From the NCBI GenBank assembly GCA_041660045.1, contig JBAZXA010000009.1, positions 1 to 64,000 of the forward strand: a stretch of DNA of 64,000 nt, given 5' to 3'. Under the pieces are notes generated by a model. That model worked only from the letters and a program-made list of their open reading frames with translations. It searched no databases and was not told the DNA's origin. A program made the position numbers and the translations under genes. Every line of letters begins with the position of its first letter. Position 1 is the first letter of the stretch. The stretch is from WM-3-3 sp041660045. GTDB taxonomy: Bacteria > Pseudomonadota > Gammaproteobacteria > Methylococcales > Methylomonadaceae. Shown piece after piece: positions 53,115 through 62,228 of the stretch.

Positions 53115-54803
53115 TTACCCCAAAATCATCTGTTTTAACGCTGATGAGCATAAAAAAACGGGGCTGCGTACACGCCGGTAGAGTTCCCCGCTTTCATAGT
53201 GCTGTTGGCACCAGGCTTGATCTGCGCCACCAGCTTTATCCAGTTTGGGCAGCAGGGGCAGGCATTCTATGCGGTCGGGCAAAAATTCTGCCCCTAGCTC
53301 GCTTTCGATGTGCTTGTGTAACGCTTGAGTGTCAATATTGTTGCCAAACACCAAGAGCACTTGGCGGGGGTCATCGCCGCTGTAGATAGGCGTTTCAACT
53401 ATGGCCAAATAAGCAACTTGCGGGGCTAATAAGTCCACTACTTCTTGGCTAGGGTAGGTACGCGCTGCCCGCCCGCGTGGGTATTGGCCTAAGTAGGTCC
53501 ACGTAGTGCGGTAAGGCGCTAATATATAGGGCGTATCGCTCCAAATGATCTTGTCTTCATCCGCTTTTCCTAAGGCTATGCGCCCCCAGCCCGCGACATT
53601 GGGTAATTCTGGGGCTTCTATTATGGCTAATTGCCAAGTTTTTCCGGCTGCGGGCATTATGCGTAAAGGAATCTGGCCACGGTATCTTGCTGAAAACAAC
53701 ATGGCTCCTCCGCGCACTGTGCTCCATAACACATTGCCAGCATAAACCTGTTGCAATTGCTGGGTTTGGATAAACTCTTGCCATAAACTATAGTCTGCGG
53801 ATTCGGCAGGCTGGCGAAACCAATAACGCCAGGGTTTTTCGCCAGCCGGTGGGTTTGCTTGTAATAGCTCACGTAGCGGCCGGCTAACACCCAGCACGTC
53901 TATAGCTTGTTCCAGCAAGCGCCCAGGTGTTTTTTCCAGCTCCTCCAATTCTATATGTAGCCAAGTTGCACCACTAAGCAATACCGCCATAATCAAGGCC
54001 GGTTGGCTTTCCAATACATGCCAACCGGGGGCTGCGCAAACTTGGCCAGGCTTAATGCCCAAGGCAAAAATACTATCGCGTAAAGCACCTAAATACAGGC
54101 TATCCGCAGTTACCGGGGTAGGTGTATCTATGCTTTCGCCGGACGGGTCAAAACACTGGGCTACGCTGTCCGTGCCGATATATTCAAACGACCGGCGCAT
54201 GGGTGCTAAGGCGGATAAGGTATTGGGTAAGACTTTATCTTGCCAACTGGCCGTCAATTGATGCCGATAAAGAGGGTCTATCGCTAACCATTGCGGGGCA
54301 AGGTTAGCCAAGCGCCGCTCGACAAAGGCGTTGCCTTGCGGGGGTAATATGCAGATCACCAAGCCTAAGCGCAGTCCAGCCAACATGGCACTAAACCAAT
54401 GCGCGCCCAGCGGGTGCAAAATGGCCAGGGTATCCCCGGCTTGCACGCCTAACTGCTCCCATGTAGCGGCCAACGCATTGACGGTTTGGGTAAGCTCGGC
54501 ATAGCTATAGGTGTGCCATTGGCCTTGCTCAAAGCAGATAAGTGCCGCCAGGTTTTGATCTTTATGACACATGAGTAAATCATGGTAAAAATCGTAATTT
54601 TTCCAAAGCGTGCTTCTGGAAGGGCTGGCTTTACGCCTATCGGAATACACCTGTAGCGCTTTCCAAAAATGCGCCTGATCTTGCCAACTCCCCGCCAACC
54701 AGGCCGTGTTTGTGGGCTGGGCTTGATCTTCCTGCCATAAGGAGGCTTCGATTAAGGCAAAATTTGCTGCTGACCAGGGGTCTGCATTGTTATCGTTCGA
54801 CAT
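53115..54803 (-). CDS. Degenerate adenylate-forming (ANL) protein in the type VI-like operon
   Basis: The 562-residue protein looks like an acyl/aryl-CoA ligase or NRPS adenylation domain. HTYSYAELTQTVNALAATW, GVQAGDTLAILHPLGAHWF and AGLRLGLVICILPP match the A1-A2 region. A C-terminal small domain is suggested by LPDRIECLPLLPKLDKAGG, near the usual A10 Lys. The expected A3 phosphate loop (SGTTG-x-PK) is not found, and the A5-A8 signatures are unclear. It may not adenylate anything, or may do so in an altered way. It is the last gene of the operon, 24 bases after the DUF4280 gene. Confidence 0.7.
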   Translation of the reverse strand: MSNDNNADPWSAANFALIEASLWQEDQAQPTNTAWLAGSWQDQAHFWKALQVYSDRRKASPSRSTLWKNYDFYHDLLMCHKDQNLAALICFEQGQWHTYSYAELTQTVNALAATWEQLGVQAGDTLAILHPLGAHWFSAMLAGLRLGLVICILPPQGNAFVERRLANLAPQWLAIDPLYRHQLTASWQDKVLPNTLSALAPMRRSFEYIGTDSVAQCFDPSGESIDTPTPVTADSLYLGALRDSIFALGIKPGQVCAAPGWHVLESQPALIMAVLLSGATWLHIELEELEKTPGRLLEQAIDVLGVSRPLRELLQANPPAGEKPWRYWFRQPAESADYSLWQEFIQTQQLQQVYAGNVLWSTVRGGAMLFSARYRGQIPLRIMPAAGKTWQLAIIEAPELPNVAGWGRIALGKADEDKIIWSDTPYILAPYRTTWTYLGQYPRGRAARTYPSQEVVDLLAPQVAYLAIVETPIYSGDDPRQVLLVFGNNIDTQALHKHIESELGAEFLPDRIECLPLLPKLDKAGGADQAWCQQHYESGELYRRVRSPVFLCSSALKQMILG

Positions 54804-54827
54804 GGCGCAATAATCAGGTGTACGGGC

Positions 54828-55211
54828 TTACAAAGAAACCACAACTTGGCCAGCAAAACTGATGCTGATACAGCCTCCCCAACAGCACATGAGCTTGCTG
54901 TCGCTAGTGAGTGCGGGCATGTTGGCGATTAATACGGTTGGCGCGCCAGCAGCCCAAGGTGCCACCGTTAGCGGAATACAAGGCATCGGCGTTAACACCC
55001 CTAAAGCTGCGGCCGTGGCGGCAGCGACAGTAGGGTTGGCCGGGCTGCTGCACACGCCAAACGGCAAAACATTCATATTTGGAATTTGGTCGACTATATT
55101 GGCAGCTGGCGAATCCACTTGCACTAGGTTGGTTGGCAAAACTTGGAAGGTAGACGGTGCCGCGCCAAAAGTGCAGCTAAGCAACGCATTTCCAGTAACT
55201 AACAACGCCAT
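54828..55211 (-). CDS. DUF4280 PAAR-like spike-tip protein
   Basis: The 127-residue protein follows a strong AGGAGG site. It has the DUF4280 pattern: MALLVTGNALLSCTFGAAPS, PFGVCSSPANPTVAAATAAA, LTPMPCIPLTVAPWAAGAP and MPALTSDSKLMCCWGG. Such PAAR-like proteins cap VgrG-type spikes and often carry or bind effectors. Several conserved Cys could hold metal. Confidence 0.92.
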   Translation of the reverse strand: MALLVTGNALLSCTFGAAPSTFQVLPTNLVQVDSPAANIVDQIPNMNVLPFGVCSSPANPTVAAATAAALGVLTPMPCIPLTVAPWAAGAPTVLIANMPALTSDSKLMCCWGGCISISFAGQVVVSL

Positions 55212-55222
55212 AACAGCCTCCT

Positions 55223-56173
55223 TTAGTGCTTGATAAAACTATCGATATCAACTTTTAGCCATTCTTGCATGGCCAGCCATTGTGGGTCTTCTTGTTGTTC
55301 CGCATAGGCCGTTAAGGCCTCAAAATTAAGCACTTGCAATCTAACAAAGGTTTCAAACAATTTTGGAAAATACAGCTTAGGATCAAATGTCGCTAGGCTA
55401 TGGTTAATATCTTCTGCCAACAATGCCGCTTGGGGAAATTTTTTATCTTGTAAGACTTGTTCAAAAGCGGCCAATTTTTTAAGCAACAACGCCATAGGGT
55501 AAGAAATTTCAATACTCAACAGCCCCGTGCTTAACCCTGCCATTGGGGCAACTTCTACAATTTGCTGCTTATCTTCTACAGAGTCAGGTTCTTCAGGCAT
55601 AAGCTCAGGGTCAGGCCGCACTTTTGCCAATTCTTGAAAGGTAAACAACCATTTTTCAATCTTGCTCCATTGCGCCGTAATAGTTGCCGCTTTATCGTCC
55701 AGCTGTTGCTTAAGCCCTAAGTTAAAACTTTCCCCTGCAACCACGATTTCATCCATATCAACGGCGCTGGCTGCGGCTTGCCATTGTTGCCACAGCGCTG
55801 ATTTTTTGCCTTCCTCATACTGCATTTTTTTAAGTAGCTGCCTAAACAACCAATCCAGGCTTTTTTCAAGATTACGGTTACGGCTATTTTCTGGCCCTAT
55901 TGCCTGCCAATTTTCTAGCAGAATATTATTTAAACTTTGCATAAGCACTAAAACACTAGCCAAACCAGATTCCAGCCAATAGCCAAACAAAAAGAAACAA
56001 ATCAACCGGATGTCATAAACGCCATCAGCTAGCATAGCTTCGCTTAAGGCCGCAGCCTCTGCATGCTGGCCTTCTTGGGACAAGGTGGCAACCTCATCCA
56101 AGCGCGGGTCTGTGGAATCTAGGCCAGGATTTTCGGTAATGGGCAAACTGCCCTGTAATAATTCTATTTTCAT
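55223..56173 (-). CDS. tssA: TssA/VasJ-like protein
   Basis: ATG at 56171-56173 with AAGGA before it gives 316 residues; an upstream start would overlap tssG. The N-domain has GVYDIRLICFFLFGYWLESG and WLFRQL, resembling the ImpA N-terminal domain of TssA proteins, which organise baseplate and sheath assembly. The C-terminal part is more divergent. It lies 11 bases from the DUF4280 gene. Confidence 0.65.
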   Translation of the reverse strand: MKIELLQGSLPITENPGLDSTDPRLDEVATLSQEGQHAEAAALSEAMLADGVYDIRLICFFLFGYWLESGLASVLVLMQSLNNILLENWQAIGPENSRNRNLEKSLDWLFRQLLKKMQYEEGKKSALWQQWQAAASAVDMDEIVVAGESFNLGLKQQLDDKAATITAQWSKIEKWLFTFQELAKVRPDPELMPEEPDSVEDKQQIVEVAPMAGLSTGLLSIEISYPMALLLKKLAAFEQVLQDKKFPQAALLAEDINHSLATFDPKLYFPKLFETFVRLQVLNFEALTAYAEQQEDPQWLAMQEWLKVDIDSFIKH

Positions 56174-56181
56174 GGTTTTCC

Positions 56182-57036
56182 TTAGCGCCAAGCCGATAAA
56201 AGACCCGAAAAAATGCGGATATATTGGTACTGCGGGTTATCACTAAACACGCTTTCATACCCCAGATAGCTATTTTCTTTTAAGCTTAAAAAACTGCTCT
56301 GGCTGCGGATAATCAACCAAATTTCCAAATCCAGTTCAACTTTTTGCAACACGGGAAACATTAGCTTTTGTAAGCGGGCCTCAATTTCCTGCGGCCAAGG
56401 CTGGTTGGTTTTAAACTCCGCCTCATCAGTAATCAGGGTAATCCGTTTGCCAGCTACCGGCAGTTTTTTAATTTTGCCTAACACGCTTTGATAACCGAGC
56501 AGAGATTTTCCTAGTATAGGCGAGCCCAAATCAATACTGCGCTCCAGCGTGGTTTTTTCCACGCGCACTTGAAGCTCTGGAAACACTAATTGGCTTAGCC
56601 AATGCAAGGTCACCACACTATCTAACTTAAGGGTTTGTAGGGCTATTTTTTTTCTGGCGTCCCAACTTGGGTAAATCGTTTCATCGCATTCGGGGTAAAT
56701 CGCTAATAAAAACCGGCGTAACAGGCGGTCATCAAAATAGCCGAAAAAATCTTCGAAACACTGTTCATCAATGCTGTTGTCTTGCACTAGCTTAAAAAAA
56801 TAACTCGGTAATAAGCTTTGTCCCGCTAATAACCCTAAGTTAAGGGTAATAACCACCCGCTTAGTGGGCGCAGCTTGAAACTCGACTGATTCAATTAGCC
56901 GGGTTTGCGAGCAAACGCTATAGTGGCTGCGAAAAAATATCTGTTCTAATTGATAGCCCAAATAGGTCAGCATAATCAGCAGGCTGACGGGGTCAAAGCG
57001 CCAAACTTCTTTGGCTACACGGGCTTCCGTGGTCAT
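56182..57036 (-). CDS. tssG: TssG-like baseplate wedge protein
   Basis: The 284-residue protein shows TssG landmarks: WRFDPVSLLIMLTYLG, LPSYFFKLVQDN and FEDFFGYFDDRLLRRF, then GQSLLGYQSVLGK-like Gly-Leu repeats (SPILGKSLLG). TssG and TssF form the wedge of the type VI baseplate. It overlaps the 112-residue gene by 4 bases. Confidence 0.8.
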   Translation of the reverse strand: MTTEARVAKEVWRFDPVSLLIMLTYLGYQLEQIFFRSHYSVCSQTRLIESVEFQAAPTKRVVITLNLGLLAGQSLLPSYFFKLVQDNSIDEQCFEDFFGYFDDRLLRRFLLAIYPECDETIYPSWDARKKIALQTLKLDSVVTLHWLSQLVFPELQVRVEKTTLERSIDLGSPILGKSLLGYQSVLGKIKKLPVAGKRITLITDEAEFKTNQPWPQEIEARLQKLMFPVLQKVELDLEIWLIIRSQSSFLSLKENSYLGYESVFSDNPQYQYIRIFSGLLSAWR

Positions 57037-57371
57037 TTTGAAAGCCTAGCTGGCAAGCCTAAAGCCCAGAGCAATTCTTCCAATTGCTCCAGCAGGTCAA
57101 CAACGGCCATTTTTTGCTTTCCATCGACTTGCTCAGCGGCAGCATCTTTTGGAAAGCTTTGCTCGATTTGTTCAGTTAATTCAGTAAACCTGCCACTTAA
57201 GCGGGAAGTATCAGGATAGGTTTGCGCTATTAACTGCAATAATTCTTGATATTTGCTGTGAATGGCGACATTAACCGCCAATTGTGTCGGCTCAGATGCA
57301 ATAGGTGTTGGCAATTGCCAGTTTTTGCGCAATTTATCAGGGGTAAATATGTCGTCTAAGCGCTCTGACAT
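57033..57371 (-). CDS. Small unrecognised protein of the type VI-like operon
   Basis: The 112-residue protein begins SERLDDIFTPDKLRKNWQLP and has a helical, Gln/Glu-rich middle. I do not recognise it. It overlaps tssG by 4 bases and is 12 bases downstream of tssL, so it belongs to the operon. It may be an adaptor specific to this subtype. Confidence 0.7.
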   Translation of the reverse strand: MSERLDDIFTPDKLRKNWQLPTPIASEPTQLAVNVAIHSKYQELLQLIAQTYPDTSRLSGRFTELTEQIEQSFPKDAAAEQVDGKQKMAVVDLLEQLEELLWALGLPARLSK

Positions 57372-57383
57372 AAGCTGTTGGCC

Positions 57384-58010
57384 TTACAAAGGCCGCCAAG
57401 TGCTGGCTAAATTAACCAGAAAAAAGTAAAACAAAATCAGCAACGCACTAACACTTGTGTAATAGACATAATTGGGGATGCGAAAATAGACCCGTTTCTG
57501 CGGTAGGCTGGTAGTCTGAGGGTTTTCCGCAACTGGCTGTAAGCGGATATGGTGGCTTAATTTATCAAGATAATCGGTCAACCGTTCTGGATTGGCGCTG
57601 TAACGGCCACAAAAGCCATCGCGTAGACAAAAATAATACACTTCGTAAACCAAAAACAAGGTTTCCGGCTTGCTCAAGGTATTATCCAGCAACTCAAAAA
57701 ACAAATCCCCGGCATCATCAACTTGATATAACTCTTGCTGTAAGGGTGGCCATTCTAACTGCTTGTTATCCAACACCCGCTTTTTAACCAGTTCATCGCA
57801 ATGGGCGGTTAATGGAAATAACACATAATAAGCATCGCGCTCTGAGTATTGTTCGGTAATCATGCCGCGCAATTCTTCCAACTCGGTGCGCAGCTTGCTA
57901 CGCAATTCCACCCATTCGGGCAGTGCAATCTCGCTTTTGCTTGCGGTATCGCGCAGCGGCTGTAAGATTTGGTTAATGCCGGCTATGCGTTGCCATAACG
58001 TTAAGCTCAT
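57384..58010 (-). CDS. tssL: TssL/DotU-like inner-membrane protein
   Basis: The 208-residue protein has the DotU fold: a cytoplasmic helical domain with AYYVLFPLTAHCDELV and FFELLDNTLSKPETLFLVYEV, then one C-terminal membrane helix (SVSALLILFYFFLVNLA). TssL is part of the membrane complex that docks the baseplate. Its partner TssM is not in the window. Presence of TssL separates this system from Bacteroidetes type VI iii and from extracellular contractile systems. Confidence 0.85.
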   Translation of the reverse strand: MSLTLWQRIAGINQILQPLRDTASKSEIALPEWVELRSKLRTELEELRGMITEQYSERDAYYVLFPLTAHCDELVKKRVLDNKQLEWPPLQQELYQVDDAGDLFFELLDNTLSKPETLFLVYEVYYFCLRDGFCGRYSANPERLTDYLDKLSHHIRLQPVAENPQTTSLPQKRVYFRIPNYVYYTSVSALLILFYFFLVNLASTWRPL

Positions 58011-59644
58011 AGTCCTACACCTGATATAGATTGGTTATTTTCATCTAGCATTTCCCAACGCGCCTCCACGATTTGTTCAGTTAGCCACAGGTTTAAGACA
58101 CGTCCGATATGGTCAACAAATGGCTCTATTAATTCTGCACTGGCATCCGCCGGTAGCTTAAACAGTAAGGTATAGATTTGTTTGGTCTTATTACCATAGG
58201 GCTCCTCTTCCAAACGTAAATCTAGCAAGCCATTAAAGACTTTTTGAAACGGGCCTTGCGCTATGCTACCTAATGCCACTAAGAGTTCGCGCACATCCTG
58301 AAAACTAAATGCGGTATTATGCATTAAGGTTAACAAATGTATGTATCGGTTGATATTGTCCAGCTGGCGGTTTTCCGCATGGAAACTGACGTTATCCAGC
58401 AACTCCCACTGTACGCCTTGAAGTTGGCGGCGGAACACTTGTAAGTGATAAGCGTTTTGTATGACTTGATCATACCAAGGCTGTTGCCATAAGGCTTCCA
58501 CAACTAAGGTTCGGGGTTGTTCAAATGCGGCCGGAAAATGCGGTGCCAGTTTATATAAATAGCCGCCATTTTCTTGCCGTGGGCCTTGTTCGATTTCGTA
58601 AGAACCGTTACCGCCTTCTAAGACCCCTGGCCGTAGTGGCAACATGCCTTCTTCGCCGACCTCATAAACCCCTAACACTTTTTGTAAACTAAAGCCGAAT
58701 TGTGGCTCAGGATGGCGGATAGAATAATGTTCCTGGCTGCCGTCGCAAATCATTGGTTGTGCATAAGCGCGTTGGTTATTGACTAAGGGCACGCTAAATA
58801 AATGAAAGATATTGCGGTTTAAACGCAGTTGGCGTGGCCACGGTTGGCCACATTCCAAGACCACGGTAAACTGTTTCCAGTTGCGTGGCGCAGGCGGTAT
58901 TTGCAATTGTAGAAACAGTTCTTGCTGCGGAAAATGAAAATAATAACGCTCAACTTCCAACGGATGCAGCCATTCATCCTGCGCCAAATCAGCTGGCGGC
59001 AGGCCGATGGCAAATGGGCATGGGGTACCGGGTTGATCGGGATCATAAACACCAAACTGGACACTGGCAGATTTTAACGAGCGCCCTAAATAATGCAAAA
59101 CACTGAGCGACAGCGTTAAGTCGTTTAAATAGTTAATATGCAATTTAATGCTTTCTGGTTGCTCATTGAGTTGGTAATTGGCCTGGAAGGTTAATAAAAT
59201 CTGGCTACCCTCATCCACAGCCAGGGCTTGTTTAACACTGTCCAGGGTCATGGGCAACAGGCGTAACGCTTGCGTCGTCCTAAACATCACCAAGCCACCT
59301 TTATCTGGCTGTAAGCCAAATTCGGTACCGGCCGGTATTTGCAAAACCTCGGTTAAATGCCCAGTGGGTTTGGCCTGCATCATTGCCATACCGCCTAACG
59401 GGGTTAGTAAATAAGAAAAAAACTGCTGGTATAAGCGGCGGTTGATGTTGTCTAAACTGCGTGTTAACGCCATTTGGGTACGTGCCCCAAAAAAAGCCAA
59501 GGCCTCAATTATACGTTTAACGTCTGGATCTTCACCTTCCAGGTCTGCCGCTGGATGGTCCAGGGCATAACTCTGCCGAAAATCGGCGAGTTCACGCAGT
59601 TCTTCAAGAAACGCCTGATATTGCTGTGTGTCATCTGAACTCAT
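58007..59644 (-). CDS. tssF: TssF-like baseplate wedge protein
   Basis: The 545-residue protein begins with a typical TssF N-region: FLEELRELADFRQSYA, GEDPDVKRIIEALAFFGART and PLGGMAMMQAKP, then IPAGTEFGL. TssF pairs with TssG. Length is near the usual 580-600. It overlaps tssL by 4 bases. Confidence 0.85.
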   Translation of the reverse strand: MSSDDTQQYQAFLEELRELADFRQSYALDHPAADLEGEDPDVKRIIEALAFFGARTQMALTRSLDNINRRLYQQFFSYLLTPLGGMAMMQAKPTGHLTEVLQIPAGTEFGLQPDKGGLVMFRTTQALRLLPMTLDSVKQALAVDEGSQILLTFQANYQLNEQPESIKLHINYLNDLTLSLSVLHYLGRSLKSASVQFGVYDPDQPGTPCPFAIGLPPADLAQDEWLHPLEVERYYFHFPQQELFLQLQIPPAPRNWKQFTVVLECGQPWPRQLRLNRNIFHLFSVPLVNNQRAYAQPMICDGSQEHYSIRHPEPQFGFSLQKVLGVYEVGEEGMLPLRPGVLEGGNGSYEIEQGPRQENGGYLYKLAPHFPAAFEQPRTLVVEALWQQPWYDQVIQNAYHLQVFRRQLQGVQWELLDNVSFHAENRQLDNINRYIHLLTLMHNTAFSFQDVRELLVALGSIAQGPFQKVFNGLLDLRLEEEPYGNKTKQIYTLLFKLPADASAELIEPFVDHIGRVLNLWLTEQIVEARWEMLDENNQSISGVGL

Positions 59645-59647
59645 TTG

Positions 59648-60235
59648 TTATCCCAACTTAATCAAGCTGCCTTGGATATTGGTCATTTGTCCTTTAACGG
59701 TAGTCGTCATTCCGTCTATATCCATGGTGCTTTGAGCAGAAGCTTTTACGGTTGCCCCTTCTAGGCTAGCAGAAGCTTGCGCGGATAGCGCCATTGCCGA
59801 ACCCGTAACATTGACTTTTTGGTCACCATTCAGCGTTGTGGTTGCGGCCGTCACTTTTGCGGTATTTTGCGCGGTGGAGGAAAAATCCGCAGAACTCATC
59901 TCCAGTTTGTTGGTCGCGCTAACAGTATAATCCGCCGACGAGCTGAAAGCCGTGGTGTCGGTGCTATTAACGGTATATTTACCCTGGGCTTGGTGCAACG
60001 TATCTTTTGACGATTTACAGGTGATGCTTTCCGCATCAATCGTAAAATTTTTGCACGTCACCGTGATGGCATCAGAGGTTTGGGTGATGGTACTGGTGTC
60101 GCTTTCGCCTTTGCAGGTGTGGGTGATGGTAGTACCGTCAAAATGTGCAGTTTGCGTGATATTTCCGTCTTTATTGATGACGGTTAAGGTGATCCCATCG
60201 GTTTGGCTTAATTCAATCTTACAGACCAAGGCCAT
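59648..60235 (-). CDS. Separate VgrG-tail-like beta-helix protein
   Basis: The 195-residue protein is rich in Thr, Ser, Ala and Val in alternating short strands (TVSATNKLEMSSADFSSTA, TVKGQMTNIQGSLIKLG). This is the look of the triple-stranded beta-helix at the VgrG C-terminus. It lies 2 bases after the VgrG-like body. I infer that the spike is made of two polypeptides. Confidence 0.75.
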   Translation of the reverse strand: MALVCKIELSQTDGITLTVINKDGNITQTAHFDGTTITHTCKGESDTSTITQTSDAITVTCKNFTIDAESITCKSSKDTLHQAQGKYTVNSTDTTAFSSSADYTVSATNKLEMSSADFSSTAQNTAKVTAATTTLNGDQKVNVTGSAMALSAQASASLEGATVKASAQSTMDIDGMTTTVKGQMTNIQGSLIKLG

Positions 60236-60237
60236 AA

Positions 60238-61863
60238 TCAGCTACCTTCTTCTTGCTGGGTTTGTATGATGATGTAACCATCTGAAAATTGTAATAATTC
60301 TACATCTTTATCTTGGGTACGCTGAATTTGCAATTCAGGTTTGCTATCAACATAAGTATGCTTAATAATATTTTGGCTAGTTGTTGAGGTGCCCATGACT
60401 AGCTGATTGCCTTGTGAATCTAAAGGCAACGCTGTACCGACCCCCCAATCCAAAAAATACGCGATATAGGCGCTATTAAAACCTAAACCGATCATCACCC
60501 TAGCATGTTTATACGGTGGAAAATAAAACTGGCCGGTGTCCATATTAGGCTGATAAGCCGTACGGATATTTTTGTTAGCCCATAAAGGGATGCTGACTTG
60601 ATAGTAGTTGATCGAGGTATTGTCATCCGTGTAAAACTGGTAAGTGGCATCGGTGTCAGCACCTGTTTCACTCACGACTTTACCTTCAACAAAAACCGGA
60701 TAAAGCGGCCTTTGATAGGCTGGCAAATCTACCCAAAGTTCCGCTTCGCCCTCCAGTTGCAGGGACAAGTCTATGGCATAGTGGCTATAACCCGGCACTT
60801 GGCCTTGTTGTTCTTGCGCCCGTGCTTGCATGCGCCATTGCCGGACCCGATAACTATTGGGTTGGTTAAATAATGACGCATTCCAGGCGCTTGAGCCTTG
60901 AAAGTTAACGAGTTGGCCAGGTGGCGTGACTTGTAATTGAAACTTTTGGAACTCTACCCAAACTTCATGTAAGCGTTGCTTAAAACGCGCAGTCTCCAAC
61001 GTAACCCGGGCTTGCATGTCTGCTGCGATGGGGTAGCTGGCAATATAATCGCGCCGCATAGGGCTGGCCATTTGGCTATTGCTGATTGCGGTGATTTGGG
61101 CCGATTCAGAATATGAATTCAACACGTTTGGCTGAAAACGCAACACTTCGGGAAATTCAATACCAAACTTGGCAATTTCAAACGCATCTAAGGATTGCGC
61201 CTGGCCGGTCTGGCTTTTAGCCGCGCTAAAGGTATATTTATTATTGGCAAAATCGTAAGTAAACACGCCATTATTGCTATCCACCAGCCATATGATGTAA
61301 TCGTAAAAACTGGCCGGGCTTACCGCCGCACCTAACGATAAAGACAATACGGGATACACTGTTTGCAAGACATCCCAATCGTATACCAGGGTAATTTTGT
61401 CACTGGTGTGCGCGGTGATTAAAGTCTGTAAATCGGAATCCGTCAATAGGTCACAAGGATGGTGCTGCTGCCAAAGCACCTGCGCAGGATCAGCAAAATC
61501 AAGCTGATAATAGCGCTTTATCATATACTCCTGGCTAGGCAACACATTGCTTAGGGTTTGCTCGTAAAAGCCCCGGGTGGTCACCAATCCAGTTAATTTT
61601 AAGGGGGTGCTCGTAGCGCCTTCTGGTATAACAAACACGGCCACCTGCAAGGACACTTCAATTAAATCGCTTTGCGTGGTAATTGGGGTAAACAACTGAT
61701 CTGTCGTGTCTTCCGCTGACACGACAAAACTGACCTGGCCGTTAAAGCCGTAAGTGCGCAGATCCAGCGCCAAAGACTTAACATCGCCGGCAGGAATAGC
61801 GTAAGTTTGCCCTGCAATAGTCAATGACAGGGTGATTGCCAAATCTTCATCAAAACTTTTCAT
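60238..61863 (-). CDS. vgrG: VgrG-like spike body (gp27/gp5 OB region)
   Basis: The 541-residue protein has an N-terminal gp27-like part (TIAGQTYAIPAGDVKSLALD; ISQHP-type region replaced by WQQHHPCDLLTDSDLQTLI) and a C-terminal beta-rich part (YPVFVEGKVVSE, FYFPPYKHARVMIGLGF) like the gp5 OB fold. It ends without a beta-helix, which the next gene supplies. Divergence from classical VgrG is high, so this is a fold-level call. Confidence 0.7.
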   Translation of the reverse strand: MKSFDEDLAITLSLTIAGQTYAIPAGDVKSLALDLRTYGFNGQVSFVVSAEDTTDQLFTPITTQSDLIEVSLQVAVFVIPEGATSTPLKLTGLVTTRGFYEQTLSNVLPSQEYMIKRYYQLDFADPAQVLWQQHHPCDLLTDSDLQTLITAHTSDKITLVYDWDVLQTVYPVLSLSLGAAVSPASFYDYIIWLVDSNNGVFTYDFANNKYTFSAAKSQTGQAQSLDAFEIAKFGIEFPEVLRFQPNVLNSYSESAQITAISNSQMASPMRRDYIASYPIAADMQARVTLETARFKQRLHEVWVEFQKFQLQVTPPGQLVNFQGSSAWNASLFNQPNSYRVRQWRMQARAQEQQGQVPGYSHYAIDLSLQLEGEAELWVDLPAYQRPLYPVFVEGKVVSETGADTDATYQFYTDDNTSINYYQVSIPLWANKNIRTAYQPNMDTGQFYFPPYKHARVMIGLGFNSAYIAYFLDWGVGTALPLDSQGNQLVMGTSTTSQNIIKHTYVDSKPELQIQRTQDKDVELLQFSDGYIIIQTQQEEGS

Positions 61864-62228
61864 GGCCGAATCTGATAATGGTCTTGTAACGGTTCCAAGA
61901 ATAATTTTAGTGGTTGCCCAGTTTTACGCAGCACACAGTCTATGCGAAAGGACAGGCGGAACAGCCTATCATCTTTTATGCTTTCAACGCCCTGTAAAAT
62001 TACCCGGGGTTCAAAGCGTTCAATATTGTCGCTGACTTCTTTGCTAATGGCCTTAGCAATATCTTCCCGTGTGCATAAAAATTTGTAATCGGACAGGCCA
62101 AAATCCTGTAAAAAATAGCCATAATCCCGTGTACAACTGAGCACGTGATTAATATTATCGGTAATGCTTTTAATATCATTGGCATCAGCTTTGTGCTGCT
62201 GACCGGCCAATTTTTTCAGCAACGCCAT
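61860..62228 (-). CDS. tssE: TssE/gp25-like baseplate protein
   Basis: ATG at 62226-62228, overlapping the tssK stop by one base, gives 122 residues. SITDNINHVLSCTRDYGYFL and VILQGVESIKDDRLFRLSFRID match the gp25/TssE lysozyme-like fold used to nucleate the sheath. A TTG upstream would add five residues. It overlaps the VgrG-like gene by 4 bases. Confidence 0.8.
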   Translation of the reverse strand: MALLKKLAGQQHKADANDIKSITDNINHVLSCTRDYGYFLQDFGLSDYKFLCTREDIAKAISKEVSDNIERFEPRVILQGVESIKDDRLFRLSFRIDCVLRKTGQPLKLFLEPLQDHYQIRP

